Shown: positions 8,346-17,152, counted from the first letter of the stretch. The stretch: 64,000 bases of DNA from Nitrospira sp. (GCA_024998645.1 JACOEJ010000001.1:40506-104505), one strand, 5' to 3'. Translations and numbers: made by a program. The notes: generated by a model from the sequence alone, not told the origin.

Positions 8346-11300
8346 CAAGACTCTTCCCTTCCCCCGCCTTCACCTCTTCCATCGCCAGCAGAATTCGACC
8401 CGGCTCCGGAGCGTCCTGCTCCAGGCGGCGGCCGTTGAGCGCCAGCACTTTGCGGCCGATGCGGGGGAACGTCTTCGCCACGATAAAATCCTGAAACGAG
8501 GTACGCTTGGGCAGAATCTCCTCCAGCATTGAGCGCAATTCGGGAATGTTCCAGGCCCCGTCGCAGAGGTGGTAGAGCAGCTGTTGCTCGACCTCGCGCG
8601 GCGTGACCTGAAAGATCCGGTAAAAGGACTGGTTCACCGAGACCACGCGAAGTTGATCGTCCAGCACCAGCAGCGGTTCTCGCACCGTCTCTACGATACT
8701 GGCAGCCACGCCGCGCACCGCTTCGATCGCCCGCTCCGCCTCCTTCACCTTGGTAATGTCCAGAAACGTCAGCACAAGCCCATCGATGATATTCTTAGCA
8801 GTTCGATACGGCAGGATCCGCATGAGGAACCAGCTACCGTCGGCGGCCTGGACTTCCCGCTCCTTGCTGACCAGCGTCTGCAACACGTCCTGCGCATCCT
8901 CCAACAGCCGGTCATAGGCCAGCTTCGAGACGATGTCCGAGAGCGGGCGGCCGACATCGATGGCGATCAGGTTGCTCACACGCTTCGCCTCCGCGGTGAA
9001 CCGCTTGATGTGCAGATCGTTGTCCAGGAAAATGGTGGCCACCTCGGTGCTGTTCAAGAGATTCTGCAAGTCGTCGTTCGCGTCCGCCAGCGCATCGAGC
9101 TTGCCTTGCAGTTCGGAGTTGACGGTCACCAACTCCTCGTTCAGGGATTGCAGTTCCTCCTTCGCCGTCTCCATCTCCTCGTTCGTGCTTTGCAGTTCTT
9201 CATTGGTGGATTGGAGTTCCTCGTTGGTGGACTTCAACTCCTCATTGGAGGTTTGCAGTTCCTCGATCGTCCGCTGCAGCCGCTGCTTGGTGAACTCCAG
9301 TTCCCGCTTGAGCCCGGTCTCCCCGGGCTTCGACAAGACCGCCGCTCGCGCCTGTCGCCCCTTTCGTACGGGGGTCTTGTCCACACGCTCGGTTTCAAAC
9401 GTCACCAGGAACAACCCCCGGAGGGACTCCGGTTCGGCAATCTTCCTGACCGTCAGAGTGACCAGAATGAACTCGCCGTTGGCCTTCACCCGCACACCAC
9501 GGCGCACGACTTCATCCTGCTTGCCATGCGCCTGATGGAGCGCAGTCGCCAGATCGTGATCCAATCCCTCCCGTGCCATCTCGACCAAGTGGTGCGTGGG
9601 TTGACCGGGAGCCGGTTGGAGATAGGCCCCGGTGTGCCCGTGGATGTAGACGACCTCGCCCCGCTCGTTGACGACAACGGCCGCCGGCGCGAAACGCGCG
9701 ACCAACAGGTGCTGGACCAGATCGGGAATCGAGGCAGGTCGCGTCGTGCCGGACTGCGCCTCGAAGTCCGCGCGGGCCTCGGCGATCTCTTTCATCAATC
9801 CACCGGGAAACCGTTCCAGCCGGGGGAACGCGCCGGGCTCCTCGGACCGCCTGAACAGTTTCCATTTCCGATCGATCACGCTATAGAGCCGCTCAAATCC
9901 GCCGATCGTTTCGGAAGAACCGAGAAACAGAATGCCGTTCGGTTTCAACGCGTAGTGGAACAGCGGCAGCATTTTCTGTTGTGCCTCGGCATCCAGATAG
10001 ATCAGGAGATTGCGACAGGACAACAGGTCCAGTTTCGTAAACGGCGCATCGGTCAGAATGTTATGCGTCGCAAATACCACCAGGTCCCGAATCTCCTTCT
10101 TGACCCGGTAACTACTGTCTTCCCGCGCAAAGAATCGCTGGAGCCGCTCCGGAGCAATATCTCCGGCGATGCCGATCGGATAGAGGCCGGCGCGGGCCGT
10201 TTCTATGGCCCGGCTGTCCAGATCCGACGCAAAGATCTGCACACCGAGACGAAGCTTTCGCTCGGTGAGGTATTCACGGATGAGCATGGCCAGGGAATAG
10301 GCTTCCTCTCCCGTGGAACAACCGGCCACCCACACACGCAACGTCGCGCCTTCGGGCTTGCCCTCCACGAGCTCGGGTAACACTTTCTGGGCAAGGACTT
10401 CGAAGGCTTGCGGGTCGCGAAAGAAGCTGGTGACCCCGATGAGCAACTCCTGAAACAGCGCATCGAGTTCGTGCGGATTCGCCAGCACAAACCGGAGATA
10501 CTGCTTCAGGTTGCCGATCTGATGCACGTTCATCCGGCGTTCGATGCGCCGCTGAATCGTGTTGGCTTTATAGAGCGCAAAATCGTTTCCGGTCCGATCG
10601 CGCAACAGGATGAAGATCTTCTGGAGCGTCTGAGCCGCATCATGTTCAGGCAGCGGCAGGCCCGGCTTCGTCAGGCTGCGGGCATAGGCCAGCAGCGGCA
10701 CCGACATCTGGCCCGCCGGCCGAACGACATCCACGACGCCGGCGGCAATGGCGCTGCGCGGCATGCCCTGATATTTGGCGGCCTGCGGATCCTGGGCCAT
10801 CGTCATGCCGGACTCGGCTTTGATCGCGCGCAACCCCAGGGTCCCGTCAGTGCCGGTCCCTGAGAGAATGATCCCGACAGCACCTTGCTTTCGATCTTCT
10901 GCCAGTGAGCGAAAGAAGTAATCGATCGGCAGCGGCACTCGCTCCTGCGAGACAGGCTCCATGAGATGCAACCTGCTATGCAGAGTCGCCAGATTGGCTC
11001 CGCCCGGCGCCAGGTAGACCCTGTTGGGCTCCACCTCCATCCCGTCTGAAACCTCAACCACCGGCATCGCGGTGCATTTGCTGAGCAGACCGGGCAGGAG
11101 ACTGACATGGCCCGCATGCTGATGCGACACCACCACGAAGGCCATCCCGCTGCTAGGCGGCATGTGCTGGAAAAACTCTTCCATGGCTTCCAACCCGCCG
11201 GCAGAGGCGCCGATCCCGACGATGAGAAAACCGGACGATTCCGGCGGCAGACCGGCCACTGAAGCAGGTTGTACGGAAGGGAGGGAGGAGGCACCGCGTT

Positions 11301-11376
11301 TCTTCTTGGTGGCTTTGGGCCTGGCGCCTACGGTGGCAGGGGTCGCTTTACTCGCCTTTTTTCGTACCTTGGCCAC
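8338..11376 (-). CDS. CheB-CheR-PAS hybrid chemosensory protein
   Basis: This protein of about 1012 residues joins a CheB methylesterase (GIGASAGGLEA, VSHQHAGH, GTGTDGTLG give the Ser-His-Asp triad, residues ~50-230), a CheR methyltransferase (~250-510; SAM loop VAGCSTGEEAYS, LLSCRNLLIYL), a long coiled coil with repeated NEELQSTNEE heptads (~640-740), and two PAS domains. GTG 11376 is chosen because GGGAGA lies about 8 bases before it; the longer frame from GTG 11589 has no ribosome site. CheR should methylate and CheB demethylate glutamates on a receptor. No receptor, CheA or CheW gene is nearby, so the substrate is unclear. Confidence 0.88.
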   Translation of the reverse strand: MAKVRKKASKATPATVGARPKATKKKRGASSLPSVQPASVAGLPPESSGFLIVGIGASAGGLEAMEEFFQHMPPSSGMAFVVVSHQHAGHVSLLPGLLSKCTAMPVVEVSDGMEVEPNRVYLAPGGANLATLHSRLHLMEPVSQERVPLPIDYFFRSLAEDRKQGAVGIILSGTGTDGTLGLRAIKAESGMTMAQDPQAAKYQGMPRSAIAAGVVDVVRPAGQMSVPLLAYARSLTKPGLPLPEHDAAQTLQKIFILLRDRTGNDFALYKANTIQRRIERRMNVHQIGNLKQYLRFVLANPHELDALFQELLIGVTSFFRDPQAFEVLAQKVLPELVEGKPEGATLRVWVAGCSTGEEAYSLAMLIREYLTERKLRLGVQIFASDLDSRAIETARAGLYPIGIAGDIAPERLQRFFAREDSSYRVKKEIRDLVVFATHNILTDAPFTKLDLLSCRNLLIYLDAEAQQKMLPLFHYALKPNGILFLGSSETIGGFERLYSVIDRKWKLFRRSEEPGAFPRLERFPGGLMKEIAEARADFEAQSGTTRPASIPDLVQHLLVARFAPAAVVVNERGEVVYIHGHTGAYLQPAPGQPTHHLVEMAREGLDHDLATALHQAHGKQDEVVRRGVRVKANGEFILVTLTVRKIAEPESLRGLFLVTFETERVDKTPVRKGRQARAAVLSKPGETGLKRELEFTKQRLQRTIEELQTSNEELKSTNEELQSTNEELQSTNEEMETAKEELQSLNEELVTVNSELQGKLDALADANDDLQNLLNSTEVATIFLDNDLHIKRFTAEAKRVSNLIAIDVGRPLSDIVSKLAYDRLLEDAQDVLQTLVSKEREVQAADGSWFLMRILPYRTAKNIIDGLVLTFLDITKVKEAERAIEAVRGVAASIVETVREPLLVLDDQLRVVSVNQSFYRIFQVTPREVEQQLLYHLCDGAWNIPELRSMLEEILPKRTSFQDFIVAKTFPRIGRKVLALNGRRLEQDAPEPGRILLAMEEVKAGEGKSLDG

Positions 11377-11614
11377 AGAATCTTCTCCCGGAAGCGGACG
11401 GAGAACCCGGCATCCCGCACACGTGTCGAGGAAAAGCCAATACAGAAGCCGGAGTTTAGGCTCTTTCCCCGTTTCCAGCAAGCGAGACAACCACGACCAG
11501 ACCGGCGCTGGTAAGGTCTCCAACCAGAACCAGGGTTTCTCCGAGTGTGCCCGGGGTGGCGCCTGTCGTACAAAGTCAGCGGAAGACACTCAGTCGTATT
11601 GCGCGGGAGATCTT

Positions 11615-11866
11615 ATGCTTCGGACAGACTCGCTTGAGTCGGCCATCTGCCGGGAACTTGGAAGGATCGGCCCTTGTTCGCTGGAGGAACTCAACGAGCG
11701 TTTACCCTACTATTCTTGGAACCAGGTATTTGCCGCCGTCGATCGGCTCACCCGTGAAGGCATCGTGACCCTCCAGCGACCGGACTCGTTAGACTACATC
11801 CTCTCGCTCGCTCGCCCCCGCTCTCCCTTTTCACCCATCAAAACACCCCACAAAATCCCGGCCTGA
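11615..11866 (+). CDS. small winged-helix-like protein, paralogue 2 of 3
   Basis: This 83-residue protein is transcribed divergently from the CheB-CheR gene. It carries the same signature as 5137-5358 and 24603-24857: CSLEELNERLPYYSWNQVF followed by VDRLTREGIVTLQ. The Pro-rich basic C-terminal tail (~15 residues) is unique to this copy. ATG 11615 has GGGAGA upstream. A DNA-binding role is inferred. Confidence 0.75.
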   Translation: MLRTDSLESAICRELGRIGPCSLEELNERLPYYSWNQVFAAVDRLTREGIVTLQRPDSLDYILSLARPRSPFSPIKTPHKIPA

Positions 11867-12196
11867 ATGCAGGCCGCACACATCTGGGCGCGGCATGACC
11901 TCCGGGCTATTTTCCCTCCGATGCGCTCACCTCATTCAACGTATTCCCATCGCGCCAGGAATCAACCCTCACGCATGTCCGGCTCTCCGGTAAACGCCCC
12001 GTATCCTCCCTCACTCTCTCTCCAGCGATTGTTTGGCACTAGTACATTGCGCTGGCGTAACTGGTGAGTTCCCCAGTTTCACAAACGGCTACGAATCGCC
12101 ATGATTGCCCCGTCACATCCACTATCAGTGTCGCCATAAGACGATGTTTCCGTGCCCTGTTCGCCGGGTGACTGAAGCGAATGAAGGAGGTGCTGC
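11867..12196. other. 330-base intergenic stretch
   Basis: No supported gene. It contains TGGCAC followed by TTGCG at 12034-12051, but the spacing is two bases too long for a sigma-54 promoter, and a half-palindrome TGTCGCCAT near 12127. The last bases hold the AAGGAGG ribosome site of the following zinc-ribbon frame. Confidence 0.4.
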
Positions 12197-12478
12197 ATGT
12201 CTCGCGAAGAACTATCCATGCAGAAGGCTCCTCACCCACCTTCCGCTTCGATGAGCAATCGATACATCACACAGCAACTGCTCCCTGTCTGTTGTATCTG
12301 CGGATTCGTTGGAGAAGAAGCGGGATGTCCCCCTCAGCGCGGGCGGTAGGTCGCGCCGCGGACCTATCAAAAGCTACATGGGGAGAATCTGGCGAATTCC
12401 TCTTTGACACATACCTACTGTCCGAAATGTCTGGTGAAAGTCCGGAAGACCGTTCGGCAGCCAGGAGGGGAGATTTGA
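12197..12478 (+). pseudogene. zinc-ribbon protein gene interrupted by an in-frame TAG
   Basis: ATG 12197 follows a strong AAGGAGG. Codons 1-50 contain LLPVCCICGFV and end at TAG 12347-12349. The same frame continues without shift through a His/Thr-rich segment and HTYCPKCLVKVRKT to TGA 12476. Together they give two CxxC knuckles in the arrangement C-x2-C...C-P-x-C known from the C-terminal tail of many PAS sensory proteins (IC-x2-C-K-x-IRDD...CPEC). The TAG probably replaces a tryptophan (TGG to TAG). It is either a recent nonsense mutation or a readthrough codon; the intact frame on both sides favours a very recent event. Confidence 0.6.
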
Positions 12479-12658
12479 ACAACCCAATGACTCCTTCTCT
12501 CCGACCTTCTGGATACCATCCCTTCCCGTCAGGGGGCAGATTCGGGCCGGCGCGCAGGACCGCCGGGAGGGCCTCAGAGCCCAGGTCTGGCGGGCGGAGC
12601 GGCAACAGGCATTACCCGGCAACACGTGCGTGAACGTAACGATCAGGAGGGCGACGCC

Positions 12659-13663
12659 GTGACTGCACCCAACACATCGGATCAGCTCTGGTCGATTATC
12701 CTGGCAGGAGGGGAAGGGTCGCGGATGAGCGCCTTCGTGCATCGGTGGCTGGGCCGGCCCAGACCGAAACAGTATTGCGCCTTCGTCGGCACACGCTCCA
12801 TGTTTCAGCACACGCTGGACCGGGCGAGCCGGCTGACGCCGCCGGACCGCATGGTTACCGTTGTCGCGCACAGCCATCGCCATGATGCGCTCGCCCAATG
12901 GGGAGACCGGCGGGGCGGCACCATCCTCTTCCAACCCGCCAATCGCGACACGGCGGCCGGCCTGTTCCTGCCGCTGACCTATATCCGCGCCAGGGCCCCG
13001 GAGGCCACCGTCGTGCTCTACCCGTCGGATCATTTCGTCTATCCCGAAGACCGGTTCCTCGAAGCGGTCCGGCGCGCGGTCCGGGTCGCCGAGTCGCGCA
13101 CTGATCGGGTGGTGATGCTCGGCGTCGCCCCTGATCGCCTGGAACTGGACTACGGATGGATCCAGCCCGGCTGCCCCCTCGATAGCCGGGACGGCGAACC
13201 GGTGCAGACCGTTCGCTCGTTTCTTGAAAAGCCCAACGCCGCCCAAGCCGACGCCGCGTTGCGGGCCGGCGCTCTCTGGAACACGCTGGTATTGACCGCA
13301 AAAGTTGATGTGCTGTGGAAGCTCGGCTGGCAATGCCTGCCGGACATGATGCGGCGCTTTGAGCAATTGGGACAGGCCATCGGAGGGCCGGAAGAAACGC
13401 GGCTTCTGAACGCCATGTATCACGATCTGCCGATGCACAATCTCTCGTCCGACCTGCTGCAACTAGTCCCGGATCAACTTGCGGTGATCGAACTCACCGG
13501 CGTCCTCTGGAGCGACTGGGGCAAGCCCGAACGGATTGCCGAGACGCTGCGGCGGATCAACCGGCGACCGGCGTTCCCCTTGACCTGCCTCGAGCATCCA
13601 TTCGTCCCGCTCCCGATGACCGCCCCGGAGGTAGGGCTGTCTCTGGGTGTGTCATTCCAATAA
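12659..13663 (+). CDS. sugar-phosphate nucleotidyltransferase, mannose-1-phosphate guanylyltransferase-like
   Basis: This 334-residue protein has the nucleotide-binding start IILAGGEGSRM, a lysine in RPRPKQYCAF, LYPSDHFVYPE and SFLEKPN, as in GDP-mannose pyrophosphorylases. It would make a nucleotide sugar for polysaccharide synthesis in the cytoplasm. GTG 12659 is preceded by CAGGAGG at 8 bases. The loop after the glycine motif (SAFVHRWLGRPRPK) is longer than in typical ManC, so the exact sugar is uncertain. The leader carries an imperfect hairpin at 12560-12593. DUF2934 follows 18 bases downstream. Confidence 0.8.
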   Translation: MTAPNTSDQLWSIILAGGEGSRMSAFVHRWLGRPRPKQYCAFVGTRSMFQHTLDRASRLTPPDRMVTVVAHSHRHDALAQWGDRRGGTILFQPANRDTAAGLFLPLTYIRARAPEATVVLYPSDHFVYPEDRFLEAVRRAVRVAESRTDRVVMLGVAPDRLELDYGWIQPGCPLDSRDGEPVQTVRSFLEKPNAAQADAALRAGALWNTLVLTAKVDVLWKLGWQCLPDMMRRFEQLGQAIGGPEETRLLNAMYHDLPMHNLSSDLLQLVPDQLAVIELTGVLWSDWGKPERIAETLRRINRRPAFPLTCLEHPFVPLPMTAPEVGLSLGVSFQ

Positions 13664-13681
13664 TCCAAGGAGGAAACAGCC

Positions 13682-13933
13682 ATGAAGTCAGTCACCATCA
13701 GCACGACAAAGCAGGAGCGCAAAGCACCGGTTGCCCAGCAACAACAACTGCCGAAAAAGACGGCGACGCAGAAGTTTCACGTGCTACCGCTGTCGCCCTG
13801 CCAGGACCCGCATGCCTTGATCACCAAGCGGGCCTATGAGCTCCATTGCGAGCGGGGTTATCGGCATGGCAATGCCCTGGAGGACTGGCTCGACGCAGAG
13901 CGGGAGATTCTGAGCCAGTACAATGGGCAATAA
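13682..13933 (+). CDS. DUF2934 family protein
   Basis: This 83-residue protein has a basic Gln/Lys-rich N-terminus and the DUF2934 core RAYELHCERGYRHGNALEDWLDAEREIL. The family is small, of unknown function, and common in Nitrospira and environmental Proteobacteria, often near stress genes. AAGGAGG precedes ATG 13682. Confidence 0.85.
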   Translation: MKSVTISTTKQERKAPVAQQQQLPKKTATQKFHVLPLSPCQDPHALITKRAYELHCERGYRHGNALEDWLDAEREILSQYNGQ

Positions 13934-13935
13934 TT

Positions 13936-14296
13936 ATGAAACTGCTTGACCAGACCAATGGGGCAGTTGAAGGGATCATCCTCCTACCCCCATCCTGTGA
14001 TGTACTGTATATGAGTCCGAGGGCGACACAGCAGATCACACAGCTCACGATCAGCCCGACGGGAGATCCGCCATCAGATGCAGGCCTCTCTGAAGCATGG
14101 CAACGGACTCACATGCAATGTAACGCATACGATTTCCTCAGCGGGAAGGACATTGTTCGTGCAGGGCCTGGGAGCGCCGAATCAGTATGAGGGAGGATTT
14201 ATTACGACTTTAGTTGTCTCCGAATCGCCGATACAGATCACTTTGCCGCGCAGGAGGTCTATGACGAGCCCTGTCCTGCCACGCATGGATCATTGA
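13936..14296 (+). pseudogene. frameshifted PAS-like regulator remnant
   Basis: ATG 13936 opens a frame (MKLLDQTNGAVEGIILLPPSCDVLYMS) of 84 codons to 14190. Around 14100 the protein-like signal moves to a second frame that reads SSAGRTLFVQGLGAPNQYEG and ends at 14296. The two halves read like the small N-terminal input domain of LuxR-type regulators (a phrase such as GRTLLLRGFGLP is typical). A single indel near 14095-14115 would explain this. No helix-turn-helix follows. The starting ATG lies directly after the DUF2934 stop codon. Confidence 0.4.
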
Positions 14297-14344
14297 ATAG
14301 CATAGGGCCGGCTCTCAGTCCCGATACGATCACCCATTGAACGA

Positions 14345-14363
14345 CTGTCGCCATTTGCGCCAG
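14345..14363 (+). promoter_or_regulatory. putative sigma-54 activator palindrome upstream of dodecin
   Basis: CTGTCGCCATTTGCGCCAG has arms CTGTCGC/GCGCCAG with one mismatch. Its centre is about 150 bp before the -12 GC of the promoter at 14490. It matches sites at 18213, 24434, 31683 and others. Confidence 0.55.
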
Positions 14364-14489
14364 GAGCTTTCTCTGAATTGGAGCGCTTTGCGGCAGGAGA
14401 CGGAATGCAACTCGGCTTCTCCTGCGTCTCCAGGGCCCAAAACCCTAACCCTATCAATATTCTCTCCCTGCAACCAGACCTGCAATCAT

Positions 14490-14505
14490 CGGCATGTCGC
14501 TTGCT
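14490..14505 (+). promoter_or_regulatory. sigma-54 -24/-12 promoter for dodecin (and possibly mlaC)
   Basis: CGGCATGTCGCTTGCT has the obligatory GG and GC spaced by ten bases and a perfect TTGCT -12 element. Transcription would start near 14516. Confidence 0.6.
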
Positions 14506-14685
14506 CCTTAATGTCTGACATCGATAAAGTCACTGGTACCTTGCGATGTCCTGAAGTATCGATCATGTTGCCTGTGCGCGATGCAGTCACGGCTCAATCC
14601 AGGGGCATATTCTCTTACCCTGTAACCGTGTGGGGCAAATAACCGATCATCACCCGCGCGCAAGCGCGTCACAAAGGAGGGGTCC

Positions 14686-14886
14686 ATGTCCGTCGCCAAG
14701 ATCATCGAGATCAGTTCCGAATCGCCGAAGAGTTTTGAGGATGCCATTCAGAACGGGATCGCCCGGGCATCCAAGACCGTGCATAACATCAAATCGGCCT
14801 GGGTGAAGGAGCAGCATGTCGTAGTCGACAACGGGAAAGTTTCTCTCTATCGCGTGGACCTGAAAGTCACCTTTGTGCTGGACTAA
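14686..14886 (+). CDS. dodecin family flavin-binding protein
   Basis: This 66-residue protein is the full length of a dodecin: AKIIEISSESPKSFEDAIQNGIARAS, then NIKSAWVKEQHVVVDNGKV and YRVDLKVTFVLD. Dodecins form a hollow dodecamer that stores flavin or flavin-like cofactors; the tryptophan that sandwiches the isoalloxazine is present (SAWVKEQ). AAAGGAGGGG precedes ATG. A sigma-54-type promoter lies 180 bases upstream. Confidence 0.92.
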   Translation: MSVAKIIEISSESPKSFEDAIQNGIARASKTVHNIKSAWVKEQHVVVDNGKVSLYRVDLKVTFVLD

Positions 14887-14964
14887 CAAGCATCTCCGAT
14901 CGCTCAGCATGGCCGTTCGGTCGCGGCGTCGTACCGCGGCCGTACCACAGTGAGGATCCATCAC

Positions 14965-15621
14965 ATGACTCCCACCCGCCTCCGCCGCTGGAATCTCCGG
15001 GCTGCAGCCTGCTCTCTGCTTCTACTTCTTATTCTCGCGGCAATTCCACATGCATCTTGGGCATCAAGCCAGCCCGCCGAATCGCCCACTGCGGTCGTGC
15101 GGGCGACGCTCACAGAAGTGTTCCGCATTCTGGATGATCCCAAGCTGAAGGATCCGGACAAGCTCATGCCGCGCCGGCGCATGCTGGAACAGGTCATCGG
15201 CGAGCGCTTCGACTATGCGGAAATGTCCAAGCGCGCCCTGGCCGCCAACTGGACTCCTTTGACCAACGACCAACGAGCCGAATTCGTCGAGTTATTCAAA
15301 GCCTTCCTGTCTGACCGGTATGCGGGAAAAATCGAAGGTTATTCCGGCGAGCGGACCGAGTATTTGAGCGAGCGGCTGGAAGGGCAATATGCGGAAGTCC
15401 GCACCAGGCTGATCTCCAGCAAGACCGAAATCCCGATGGATTACCGAATGATCAATAAAGCGGGCCGCTGGTATGCCTACGATATCATCGCGGATGGCGT
15501 CAGCCTGGTGAAAAATTACCGCAGCCAGTTCGACAAGATCATCCACTCCGACTCCTATGATGAACTGGTCAAACGACTGCGCGACCGCACCGTCGGCGAA
15601 GAGAAGAAGGAAACACGGTAG
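14965..15621 (+). CDS. mlaC: MlaC/Ttg2D-type periplasmic phospholipid-binding protein
   Basis: This 218-residue protein has an N-terminal signal segment (RRWNLRAAACSLLLLLILA, cleavage near ASWAS) and the MlaC fold motifs: LEQVIGERFDYAEMSKRALAANW, LTNDQRAEFVELFKAFLSDRYAGKI, and MDYRMINKAGRWYAYDIIADGVSLVKNYRSQF. It should ferry phospholipids between the outer-membrane complex and the inner-membrane MlaFED transporter. The rest of the system (mlaE, mlaF, mlaD) is 35 kb away at 50.2-53.2 kb, so the operon is split. ATG 14965 fits the TGAGGA site; GTG 14950 would extend it by five residues. Confidence 0.88.
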   Translation: MTPTRLRRWNLRAAACSLLLLLILAAIPHASWASSQPAESPTAVVRATLTEVFRILDDPKLKDPDKLMPRRRMLEQVIGERFDYAEMSKRALAANWTPLTNDQRAEFVELFKAFLSDRYAGKIEGYSGERTEYLSERLEGQYAEVRTRLISSKTEIPMDYRMINKAGRWYAYDIIADGVSLVKNYRSQFDKIIHSDSYDELVKRLRDRTVGEEKKETR

Positions 15622-15650
15622 CGCGCTGGTCGGATCACCCTTCCCGCCGA

Positions 15651-15890
15651 CTAGCCGCCGGCAGGAAACTTCCGTACACCCGTGCGCCCGGCCAGCTCAT
15701 GCAGTTTCTCATGCACCGATTCATTGCAATAGGTCTGCACTTCGGAGAGGGCCACACAGTAATCAGTCAGCGCCTCCAACCATGCCTTCTGGTTCTCACA
15801 GGTCAGGGGGCCTTGCCGGGCCGCCTCGATCCTGAACGAGGCTTCCTTCATCCTGGCCGCGGCGTTGTCCAGATGCTGAGGTACTGTCAT
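15651..15890 (-). CDS. conserved small protein, unknown function
   Basis: This 79-residue helical protein begins MTVPQHLDNAAARMKEAS, contains two cysteines (LTCENQKAWLEAL and QTYCNESVHEKL), and ends in a short Gly tail. GGAGG precedes ATG 15890. The longer upstream frame has no ribosome site. It lies about 200 bases downstream of the phosphoesterase gene and may be the tail of the stress-protein operon. No family recognised. Confidence 0.65.
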   Translation of the reverse strand: MTVPQHLDNAAARMKEASFRIEAARQGPLTCENQKAWLEALTDYCVALSEVQTYCNESVHEKLHELAGRTGVRKFPAGG

Positions 15891-16092
15891 ACGTGCCTCC
15901 CTGTGTGATGGCGGCACCTTCACGAAAGAGGAACGATCCGGCATCGTTCGCGTGATCATCCGATGCCACTGCCGTTCCGCCGGGCGCCGCTGTTCATGGT
16001 CTCTGGTTGCCAGCCCCACATTCCACCATCGGGAAGACTGAGGTATTTCGTTCGCTGCCATTGATGCCACCGGCCTCTTCACACTATTACCT

Positions 16093-16632
16093 TCACCCGC
16101 AGCGATACGTCTCCAATGTCCCGGCTTCGACCGCGGTTTCCAGGTCCTTGATGGTTCTCCCGGACAATACCGAGTCGTCATGTTCCTCCACCACCTCCCG
16201 GCCTGGACACGCCTCCGCGTCCCGCTGTTTGATGAGCAGCCACTGCCGGGGCCGGTCTTTCATCCGCACCAGCGTAAAACCGCCACGCAGACATTGCCCG
16301 TGCAAACACACCTCCACTTTGCCTGCATGAACCATCCCGGCCAGGGACTCCATGTCGTGGTTCGCATCAAGCGGCTCGAACCAACCTGTATCCCACACCA
16401 ACACCGGCCCGCTTCCATAATGACCTTCTTCGATGACACCTTCGAAGTTCGCATAGTCGAGATCGTGGTCCTCCACTTTAACGGCCAGCCGCTTGACCGA
16501 AGGATCCAATGAGGGACCTTTGGGGATTGCCCAGGACTTCAACACCCCGCCGATCTCCAGCCGGAAATCATAATGGACGTGAGAAGCCCGGTGTTTCTGT
16601 ACCGTAAAGATCGGCCGCTTGATTCCCGACAT
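16093..16632 (-). CDS. stand-alone LigD-type 3'-phosphoesterase
   Basis: This 179-residue protein matches the phosphoesterase domain of the NHEJ ligase LigD over its whole length: HRASHVHYDFRLEIGG, LKSWAIPKGPSLDPSVKRLAV, EDHDLDYANFEGVI, GHYGSGPVLVWDTG and RQWLLIKQRD. The conserved histidines and aspartate that bind the metal are visible. The enzyme trims 3'-phosphate or 3'-ribonucleotide ends at DNA breaks. There is no ligase or polymerase domain. It is the third gene of an operon with the adenosine-specific kinase (13-base gap) and a universal stress protein, which suggests DNA protection during dormancy. Confidence 0.9.
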   Translation of the reverse strand: MSGIKRPIFTVQKHRASHVHYDFRLEIGGVLKSWAIPKGPSLDPSVKRLAVKVEDHDLDYANFEGVIEEGHYGSGPVLVWDTGWFEPLDANHDMESLAGMVHAGKVEVCLHGQCLRGGFTLVRMKDRPRQWLLIKQRDAEACPGREVVEEHDDSVLSGRTIKDLETAVEAGTLETYRCG

Positions 16633-16645
16633 GGGCTCCTGTGCC

Positions 16646-17134
16646 TCAGAGCTTGTAGCCGAATCGGCGTAATAGTGCTTTCCGTTCGGCGATCTCTGTC
16701 TCCCCTTCGATCCCCTTTGGAGGATATCCGTCGATCACGCCGAGAATGCCGCGCCCCTGCTCCGTCTCCGCCACGATCACCTCTACCGGATTGGCCGTCG
16801 CACAAAAGATCTGACACACTTCCGGAACCAGACGGAGAACCGGCAGCACATTGATAGGAAAACAATCCCGCAACAGCACGACGAAACTATGTCCTGCGCC
16901 GATTGCCAGTGCGTTGGTCTGTGCCAACGCCATCAACTCCTGATCCGTCCCGCTCCTTCGCACCAGGCAAGGCTCCGAGGCTTCGCAGAACGCCAGACCG
17001 AATTTGATGCCGGGCACGGCGGTCACGAGCGCCTCGTGCAGATCCTCCACCGTCTTAATAAAGTGGGCCTGGCCGAGCATGACATTGACCGACTCAGGTT
17101 TCTGAACCGGGACCGCATGCAACGTGATCGACAT
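16646..17134 (-). CDS. adenosine-specific kinase family protein (DUF355)
   Basis: This 162-residue protein fits the small adenosine-specific kinase family throughout: VNVMLGQAHFIKTVEDLHEALV, GIKFGLAFCEASEPCLVRRSG, GAGHSFVVLLRDCFPINVL and EVCQIFCATANPVEVIVAETEQGRGILGVIDG. Members bind adenosine nucleosides; a kinase activity has been reported for the family, but its physiological role is open. It sits between the universal stress protein (18 bases upstream) and the phosphoesterase. GGAGAGG precedes ATG. Confidence 0.9.
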   Translation of the reverse strand: MSITLHAVPVQKPESVNVMLGQAHFIKTVEDLHEALVTAVPGIKFGLAFCEASEPCLVRRSGTDQELMALAQTNALAIGAGHSFVVLLRDCFPINVLPVLRLVPEVCQIFCATANPVEVIVAETEQGRGILGVIDGYPPKGIEGETEIAERKALLRRFGYKL

Positions 17135-17152
17135 CGACGCCTCTCCGGTCTT

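Larger units (their letters stand above)
14297..14685. other. 389-base regulatory interval before dodecin
   Basis: No gene seen. The interval carries a palindromic activator-type site (14345-14363) and a sigma-54-type promoter (14490-14505), listed separately, followed by a ~170-base leader ending in AAAGGAGG. Confidence 0.5.

Noticed and set aside
9150-9270. tandem DNA repeat resembling a microsatellite
   Set aside because: It is the coding sequence of the NEELQSTNEE coiled-coil repeat in the CheB-CheR protein.
8569-10380. 603-codon plus-strand open frame opposite the CheB-CheR gene
   Set aside because: It is the antisense shadow of the strongly supported minus-strand gene, rich in His/Arg/Gln with no domain.
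12034-12051. TGGCAC plus TTGCG looking like a sigma-54 promoter
   Set aside because: The distance between the GG and GC is 12 bases rather than 10, which sigma-54 does not tolerate.
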